Below, in pieces: positions 59,202 through 64,000 of a stretch of 64,000 bases of DNA. The position numbers and the translations under genes are program-made. Source of the DNA: an uncultured Bacilli bacterium (lineage in GTDB: Bacteria > Bacillota_I > Bacilli_A > RF39 > UBA660). The stretch spans positions 62,001-126,000 of the forward strand of contig CAKOHR010000002.1 in NCBI GenBank assembly GCA_934085825.1. The letters run 5' to 3'. The notes beneath the pieces are model-generated. The model did not search any database and was not told the DNA's origin. It worked only from the letters and a program-made list of their open reading frames with translations. Each line of letters opens with the position of its first letter. The first letter of the stretch is position 1.

Positions 59202-60152
59202 ATGTTAACTACTCAAACAAAATTTTATGGCTTTAATTACGATAAAATGTTTAAAGCTATATTTATCGGGCCTAAAAAAGAAAGAACACATTTATTGTGT
59301 GAATTACTCAGCGAATGTTTAAAAATTAAAATCGATAAAATTCTTAAATTTATTCCTGTTGAACTTAGCATTAGACAAAAAAAAGAAAGATATAAAAGGT
59401 TGGATTTGCTTCTTGAAGCAGAGGGAAGAAAAATAAATTTGGAACTTAATTCATCTTATAGTGAAAGCACAAGAATTAGAAATTTAAACTACTATTTTTC
59501 TTTTTGTAGTCAACAAGCAGTTGCTGGTGATGCTTATGATACTGAATCGGACTTTATTCACATCTCGCTTAATTATAACGTAGATGATAACACTCCTTTA
59601 ATAAAGTGTTATACTCTTTATGATAAAAGCCACAACATTGAATTTGATTCGAGATTTAAATACTATGAAATTAATGTTGAAAAATTTGCAAAACTTTGGT
59701 ATGATAATGACATAGAAAGCGCTAGAAAAAATCCACTTTTAACTATGATTGGCATAAAAGATGAAAAAGAATTAGAAAAATATTCAATTGAAATGGATAA
59801 CTCTAGTATCAAGGAGAGTGTTGATAGTTTGAAAAGATTAAATAGTGATGCTGCTTTTGTTTATGACATTACACCTGAAGAAGATGAAATATTAATTAAA
59901 AACACCATTAAGAAATTGGCTAGAAAAGAAGGTTTGGCAGAAGGCCGTGCTGAAGGTCGTGCTGAAGGTCGTGCTGAAGGTCGTGTTGAAGGTCGTGCTG
60001 AAGGTCGTACTGAAGGCTTTGCTGAAGGAGCAGAAGATACAAAAAGAATAATAGCGATTAATATGATAAAGGCCAATATTTCAATAGAACAAATATCAAA
60101 CTTGACAGGTTTAGCAGAAAATGAAATAAAAAAAATTGAAAAAGAAATTTAA
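59202..60152 (+). CDS. Rpn/PD-(D/E)XK nuclease family protein
   Basis: The 316-residue protein matches the Rpn-type (PD-(D/E)XK transposase-related) family that is common in gut Firmicutes: MFKAIFIGPKKERTHLLCELL near the start, then the nuclease core RLDLLLEAEGRKINLELN near 66-83, where Asp and Glu are kept and the usual Lys/Gln position holds Asn. A middle helical region, then residues about 246-273 are repeats of A-E-G-R, and the end is a small HTH-like helix bundle (ISIEQISNLTGLAENEIKKI). GAAGGAGGAAAATT precedes the ATG. Relatives promote recombination in Escherichia coli; here the role is unknown. The gene has its own promoter and terminator. Confidence 0.87.
   Translation: MLTTQTKFYGFNYDKMFKAIFIGPKKERTHLLCELLSECLKIKIDKILKFIPVELSIRQKKERYKRLDLLLEAEGRKINLELNSSYSESTRIRNLNYYFSFCSQQAVAGDAYDTESDFIHISLNYNVDDNTPLIKCYTLYDKSHNIEFDSRFKYYEINVEKFAKLWYDNDIESARKNPLLTMIGIKDEKELEKYSIEMDNSSIKESVDSLKRLNSDAAFVYDITPEEDEILIKNTIKKLARKEGLAEGRAEGRAEGRAEGRVEGRAEGRTEGFAEGAEDTKRIIAINMIKANISIEQISNLTGLAENEIKKIEKEI
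59937..60020 (+). repeat. 12-nt tandem repeat, seven units, encoding A-E-G-R
   Basis: Seven head-to-tail units of GCTGAAGGTCGT, three of them exact neighbours and the outer ones diverged. Each unit adds four residues without changing the frame, so copy-number change would alter linker length only. Confidence 0.95.
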
Positions 60153-60167
60153 CTTTTTCATTTTTTT
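60138..60167. terminator. Terminator between the Rpn gene and the PBP gene
   Basis: GAAAAAG (60138-60144) pairs with CTTTTTC (60153-60159), followed by ATTTTTTTATT. Confidence 0.75.
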
Positions 60168-60168
60168 A

Positions 60169-62250
60169 TTACTTACTTAATTCTATCGACAAAATCATAT
60201 TTTCTTTATCAATTGTATTTCCAGCTTCAATACTTTGACCTGTAACATAGCCATATCCAGAATATTCTAACTTTATACCCAAAAGCTCTGCATATGTTTT
60301 GACATCACTTAAACTCCATCCAGTAAGATTTTCCATTATAAATTCATTACCATTTGTAAGTAAGAATAACTTTTCTCCTGCTAGTAAAACTTTGTTTTTC
60401 AGTGGATATTGATTAATAATATATTTACCATTTCCTAAGGTGATTACGTTTATTTTTTTGTTTTTTAAATCATCAATTGTGACATCAACTAACTTACTCA
60501 TATAATTATCCAAAGTAATTAGTTTACTTAAATCACTATCATTTTTGATTTCTGTAAGTTTGGCGTAACTTGCTATTTCTTCAATTGCCGTTGTTATAAC
60601 ATTTGCCCATGAACTTAGATTAGTTTCTGGCTTTTTACCTACGGCATAAATGATATATTTCGGATTATCTGCAGGGAAAATACCAGCAAATGATTTAACA
60701 TAATCATATGTTCCATCTAAATAACCCCCTTTTGGAGATGCTATTTGGGCTGTTCCCGTTTTTCCCATGATACTAACATTATCAACTTGCCAATATTTAT
60801 TTATTTCAATCATTTTTTTCATAAGTTCATGCATTTTATTAACTGTTGATGTGCTGTACACCTTTTTTACTACTTCTCTTTTTCCTTCATAAGTTACATT
60901 GCCATTTTGATCAACAATTTTATCTACTAAATAAGGTTTTATAACATTTCCATCATTGGTTATACTTGTTAATGCTTGAAGCATTTGAATAGCGGTAACA
61001 CTTACCCCTTGGCCAAAAGATGCTGTTGCTAGTTCTGATTCATAAACCATATCAATATCTCCGAGGGCTTCGTTTGAAAGTTCAATACCTGTTTTTTTTC
61101 CAAAACCTAAAGAATCATAATAACCACTAAGTTTATCAATGCCTAGTCTTAAAGCTAATGTTGTTGCTGCTACATTAGAAGAACGTGCAAAACCTTCATC
61201 AAAAGAAATTGTTCCCCATCCTTTTCTTTCTGAATCTCTTATAACAGTTCCATCTTTTAATGTATAAGAACCTGAAGCAAACAATTCATCACCTTGATAT
61301 TTTCCTTCTTCGATAGCTGAAGCAAAAGAAAATACTTTCATAACTGAGCCCGGTTCATATTGATAACTTATAAGGGGATTCATATACTCTTTAATAGTAT
61401 TAGTATCATTTGGATTAAAATTTGGACTTGTACTTGTAGCTACGATAGCACCAGTATTAGCATCCATAACAGTAAATACAGCCCAGTCTGTATTAAATTT
61501 TTCTTTCATTGTAGAAACCGCTTTTTCCGTAATAAGTTGAATACTGCTATCAATAGTTAAATATATATCTGAACCATTTTTGGCTTTTACAGTTTCTTCT
61601 GGACTATTTGGTATTTTATAATTACTTGATGTATATTTTAAATATTTTGTATAGCCATTTTCACCAGATAAAATATCATCGTAATAACCCTCAATGCCTA
61701 ATTCACCTACGATTTTACCTTCATCATTATCTTTGGCATAACCTATTAAGTATGATGCAAATGTTGATTTGTTATAATATCTTTTTTTAGAATTTTTAAT
61801 AAAATCAATGCCAGGAAGTTCTAGTTTTTCAATTTTAGCCTTGACTACTTCACTTATTCCATATCCGCCAGGTCTAAGTTCTACTTGATATAAATTTTTA
61901 TTTAAAAGTTCTAGTATTTTGTCTTCCGTCATATTTAAAATTGGTGCTAGTGCTTTTGCAGTTCCTTCTTTGTCTTCAACATTTGTTTTATTTGATTTTA
62001 AGTAAGCAATAACTGTATAAGAATTTATTGTACTTGCTAATTCTTCTCCATTAACATCGTAAATACTTCCACGGTCAGCATATAATGTTTTTTTTACCGT
62101 CGCAATACTTGCAGCTTTTTCTTTTAAATTAATACCATCAACTTTGTTACTTAGAACAATATAAGAAAGTTTGGCAATTATTGCCATAAATAAAAAAACA
62201 ACAGCTAAAATAATTAATTTTGAAATTTTAACTGTTGCTCTTTTTTTCAT
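60169..62250 (-). CDS. Class B penicillin-binding protein with PASTA domains (PBP2B/SpoVD type)
   Basis: This transpeptidase cross-links septal (or cortex) peptidoglycan. The 693-residue protein has an N-terminal membrane helix (about 10-33), a dimerisation domain (YADRGSIYDVNGEELAS near 57), and the transpeptidase domain: GSVMKVFSF near 303 (Ser-x-x-Lys), RSSN near 357 and KTGTAQIA near 505. One or two PASTA-like domains end the chain (about 575-690, MENLTGWSLSDVKTYAELLG). GGAGATAATAAT precedes the ATG. Location after mraZ-rsmH-ftsL identifies it as the dcw-cluster PBP; whether it serves division or sporulation cannot be told. Confidence 0.94.
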   Translation of the reverse strand: MKKRATVKISKLIILAVVFLFMAIIAKLSYIVLSNKVDGINLKEKAASIATVKKTLYADRGSIYDVNGEELASTINSYTVIAYLKSNKTNVEDKEGTAKALAPILNMTEDKILELLNKNLYQVELRPGGYGISEVVKAKIEKLELPGIDFIKNSKKRYYNKSTFASYLIGYAKDNDEGKIVGELGIEGYYDDILSGENGYTKYLKYTSSNYKIPNSPEETVKAKNGSDIYLTIDSSIQLITEKAVSTMKEKFNTDWAVFTVMDANTGAIVATSTSPNFNPNDTNTIKEYMNPLISYQYEPGSVMKVFSFASAIEEGKYQGDELFASGSYTLKDGTVIRDSERKGWGTISFDEGFARSSNVAATTLALRLGIDKLSGYYDSLGFGKKTGIELSNEALGDIDMVYESELATASFGQGVSVTAIQMLQALTSITNDGNVIKPYLVDKIVDQNGNVTYEGKREVVKKVYSTSTVNKMHELMKKMIEINKYWQVDNVSIMGKTGTAQIASPKGGYLDGTYDYVKSFAGIFPADNPKYIIYAVGKKPETNLSSWANVITTAIEEIASYAKLTEIKNDSDLSKLITLDNYMSKLVDVTIDDLKNKKINVITLGNGKYIINQYPLKNKVLLAGEKLFLLTNGNEFIMENLTGWSLSDVKTYAELLGIKLEYSGYGYVTGQSIEAGNTIDKENMILSIELSK

Positions 62251-62261
62251 ATTATTATCTC

Positions 62262-62564
62262 CTATTCTCCAACTGATTTTATATTACTATTATTATACGA
62301 CAAACCATTTTCTTCGGCAATACTTTGAATGTTTTCTAAGCTTGCTAGTTCATCTATCTGCATAGAAAGGCCTTGATTTACTAATTCTTGTTTTTCAATA
62401 TTTTTGTTTAATTTTTCTACATCGTTGTTAGTTTCTGATAAAAGCGATGATGTATAAACATTAAACATTGGAATTGCTAAAAGTAAGAATAACAGTAATA
62501 CATACATTGCTTTTTCTCCTTTTAGAAGTTTCAACTTTTTATTCTTTTTAGCCACTTTAATCAT
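62262..62564 (-). CDS. ftsL: Cell division protein FtsL
   Basis: FtsL is a bitopic protein that, with DivIC/FtsB and DivIB/FtsQ, activates septal synthesis. The 100 residues fit: basic cytoplasmic N-terminus (KVAKKNKKLKLLKGEKA), one membrane helix (about 20-38, MYVLLLFLLLAIPMFNVYT) and an extracellular leucine-zipper-like coiled coil (VEKLNKNIEKQELVNQGLSM) ending near EENGLSYN. The family is poorly conserved, so position between rsmH and the PBP gene carries much of the weight. The ATG overlaps the rsmH stop (ATGA). Confidence 0.88.
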   Translation of the reverse strand: MIKVAKKNKKLKLLKGEKAMYVLLLFLLLAIPMFNVYTSSLLSETNNDVEKLNKNIEKQELVNQGLSMQIDELASLENIQSIAEENGLSYNNSNIKSVGE

Positions 62565-63472
62565 ATCCTTTCTATTACTCTTAATTTAGCACTTCTACTT
62601 CTGGAATTTTCCTCTAGTTCTTTTTCTCCAGGAAGTATTGGCTTTTTGTTTATTAATTTAATTTTTGGTTTGTAAGCTTCTGGCACTTCAACTAAACCTT
62701 TGACTAGTTCATCAACTTCAGATGCTTCTCTAAATATATTTTTAACAATTCTGTCTTCCAAAGAATGAAATGTTATAACACAGATTCTACCACCCTTTTT
62801 TAGTAAGTTTATGGCATTTGGCAAAACTTTTTCAAGTACTTTTAGTTCGTTATTAACCTCGATTCTAAGAGCTTGGAATATTTTTCTTTCTGGATGATTT
62901 TTGTAGAAGTAATTAGCTCCGGTTGAAGCCTTTATAACTTCTACAAGTTCTAGCGTTGTATTTATTTCTTGATGTCTCTTTTTAATATTTCTAGCTATTA
63001 CTTTGCTTAATTTTTCTTCACCATATTTGAAAAATATGTTAGTTAGTGCATCTTCACTATAACTATCAATAATGTCTTTGGCACTTATTCCCTCACTAGA
63101 CATTCTCATATCCAGTGGACCATCATGCATAAAAGAAAAACCTCTGGTTTCATCATCAATTTGTGGTGATGAGAAACCTAAATCAAAGATAATTCCATCT
63201 ACAGGTCCAATATTTTCTTCGGCAAATACTTCTTTCATGTTAACAAAGTTTGTTTTAAAAATTTTAAAGTTATTACTTATTTTGCTTAAAACTTCATTTG
63301 AATAATTAACAGCTTTTTCATCTTGGTCAAAGCCATATAAATAACCATTAGGTATTTTTTTTAGTATTTCTTTGGAATCACCTGCATAACCAATTGTAGC
63401 ATCGATATAAATTCCGTCATCTTTGATATTTAGATTTTCAATCAATTCCTTTTTAAGTACGCTATAATGCAT
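62561..63472 (-). CDS. rsmH: 16S rRNA (cytosine1402-N4)-methyltransferase RsmH
   Basis: RsmH (MraW) methylates N4 of C1402 in 16S rRNA. The 303-residue protein has the SAM-binding motif YIDATIGYAGDSKEIL near 23, DGIIFDLGFSSPQIDD near 93, GFSFMHDGPLDMRM near 110, and VITFHSLEDRIVK near 228. The opening HYSVLKKELIENL is typical. In the first motif the usual GxGGHS is replaced by GYAGDS, a mild departure. The ATG overlaps the mraZ stop by one base (TAATG), and ftsL overlaps its own stop. Confidence 0.96.
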   Translation of the reverse strand: MHYSVLKKELIENLNIKDDGIYIDATIGYAGDSKEILKKIPNGYLYGFDQDEKAVNYSNEVLSKISNNFKIFKTNFVNMKEVFAEENIGPVDGIIFDLGFSSPQIDDETRGFSFMHDGPLDMRMSSEGISAKDIIDSYSEDALTNIFFKYGEEKLSKVIARNIKKRHQEINTTLELVEVIKASTGANYFYKNHPERKIFQALRIEVNNELKVLEKVLPNAINLLKKGGRICVITFHSLEDRIVKNIFREASEVDELVKGLVEVPEAYKPKIKLINKKPILPGEKELEENSRSRSAKLRVIERI

Positions 63473-63903
63473 TATTCTTCCCCCTCAAATAAGCTTTCTG
63501 CAATATTTTCTATTACATCTTCATTGTTTTGCATAAAATTGTTAAATGCGTTGCTATCCCAAATTTCCAAATGATCATTCACGCCGATTACGATACATTC
63601 TTTATCTAAACCGGCGTAACTAATCAATGGAGAGGTAATACTCATTCGACCTGAATTGTCGAACTTGCAGGCAGTAGCTCCTGAATAGAAAAATCGGGTA
63701 AATGTTCTGGTTACTTTTTTAGTGAAAGGTAGAGTATTAAGTTTGCCCACTAATTTTTCCCATTCTGGTAAAGAATAAACATATAAACATTTTTCAATAC
63801 CTCTGGTTAGAATAAATTCTTGACCAATTTCTTCTCTTAATTTTGTTGGAATAACTAGTCGGCCTTTATCATCAAGATTGTGATGAAATTCGCCCAGTAA
63901 CAT
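63472..63903 (-). CDS. mraZ: Transcriptional regulator MraZ
   Basis: MraZ binds DNA through AbrB-like folds and represses its own division-cluster promoter. The 143-residue protein begins MLLGEFHHNLDDKGRLVIPT with DKGRL in the first half-domain and a second one at about 70-90 (GATACKFDNSGRMSI), the expected duplicated pattern. I start it at the ATG at 63903, five bases after GGGGG; earlier GTG (63915) and ATG (63906) codons lie within or against that site. Three MraZ boxes lie directly upstream. It is the first gene of the mraZ-rsmH-ftsL-PBP operon. Confidence 0.95.
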   Translation of the reverse strand: MLLGEFHHNLDDKGRLVIPTKLREEIGQEFILTRGIEKCLYVYSLPEWEKLVGKLNTLPFTKKVTRTFTRFFYSGATACKFDNSGRMSITSPLISYAGLDKECIVIGVNDHLEIWDSNAFNNFMQNNEDVIENIAESLFEGEE

Positions 63904-63910
63904 CATATCC

Positions 63911-63935
63911 CCCACTTTCTCCCACAGACTACCAC
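63911..63935 (-). promoter_or_regulatory. Three MraZ-binding boxes on a 10-bp period
   Basis: On the minus strand GTGGT-AGTCT-GTGGG-AGAAA-GTGGG (63935-63911): three 5-bp boxes each followed by five bases. MraZ binds such direct TGGG-type repeats in other bacteria. The last box overlaps the ribosome-binding region. The remaining bases to 64000 are AT-rich upstream sequence with no gene. Confidence 0.8.
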
Positions 63936-64000
63936 TGTCTTACTTATATACTATCAAAAACTAAAAAAAAAGTAAATACAGAATATCTACTTTTATAAAA

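Noticed and set aside
59937..60020. Short regular repeats that might look like a CRISPR array
   Set aside because: The 12-nt units are directly joined with no spacers and lie in frame inside a gene.
59861..60076. Antisense frame rich in R-P-S repeats
   Set aside because: It is only the mirror of the A-E-G-R tandem repeat, with no ribosome-binding site of its own.
1..64000. Recoded genome with TGA as tryptophan (mollicute code)
   Set aside because: Many genes stop at TGA in conserved overlaps (prpC/prkC, prkC/rsgA, rsmH/ftsL), and Trp is encoded by TGG.
1..64000. tRNA or rRNA genes
   Set aside because: I looked for cloverleaf-like GTTCGA/CCA patterns and rRNA landmarks and saw none that I could support.

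Overview
The window looks like a chromosome segment from an uncultured, very AT-rich member of the Bacilli, probably one of the gut lineages with reduced genomes. The DnaB/DnaI helicase-loading pair, the T-box leaders on tyrS and pheST, and the prpC-prkC-rsgA-rpe order are typical of Bacilli. TGA is used as an ordinary stop codon (for example in prpC, rsgA, rlmM-type overlaps and polA), so this is not a TGA-as-Trp mycoplasma. A division cluster (mraZ-rsmH-ftsL-PBP), SEDS and PASTA proteins and a sortase show a Gram-positive cell wall. SpoIIP, a CotY/CotZ-like coat protein and YjcZ-like microproteins suggest that it makes spores. The species is not identified.

Layout. 1-11.2 kb is one dense minus-strand run: Fic protein, nfo, fmt, a hypothetical gene, a CDP-alcohol phosphatidyltransferase, rlmN, prpC, prkC, rsgA, rpe and priA (cut by the window edge). 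11.2-14.4 kb is accessory: a decayed surface-protein gene, a small XRE regulator behind operator-like dyads, and a Y-family polymerase/YolD pair. 14.4-18.2 kb returns to minus-strand genes including dnaB-dnaI and a DedA protein. 18.2-21.1 kb holds a surface protein and a class B-like sortase, separated by a 418-bp IS66 deletion derivative with perfect 18-bp inverted ends. pheST with its T-box follows.

25-33.5 kb is the most mobile part: a SipW-type-signal surface protein, an XRE regulator, a frameshifted TnpB element, an ABC exporter, a candidate type I toxin-antitoxin-like locus (25-residue membrane peptide, convergent promoters, long inverted repeat), a Fic protein with a degenerate active site, and an intact TnpB element whose right end abuts the Fic promoter. 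33.2-43.2 kb carries sporulation and envelope genes (YjcZ-like peptides, PrsA, CotY/Z-like, SEDS protein, SpoIIP), tyrS with a very short T-box, and rpsT. 43.2-49.4 kb has a transglutaminase-like protein, SPFH/NfeD, rpmF and yceD.

49.4-59 kb groups repair and ribosome-assembly genes (mutL, yqeH, yqeG, mutM, polA) with two host-interaction candidates, a membrane-anchored serpin and an LRR-transglutaminase protein. 59.2-60.2 kb is an Rpn/PD-(D/E)XK protein with a 12-nt in-frame tandem repeat. The window ends in the pbp-ftsL-rsmH-mraZ cluster, whose leader carries three MraZ boxes on a 10-bp period. Gene starts were revised where a ribosome-binding site favoured an internal codon.
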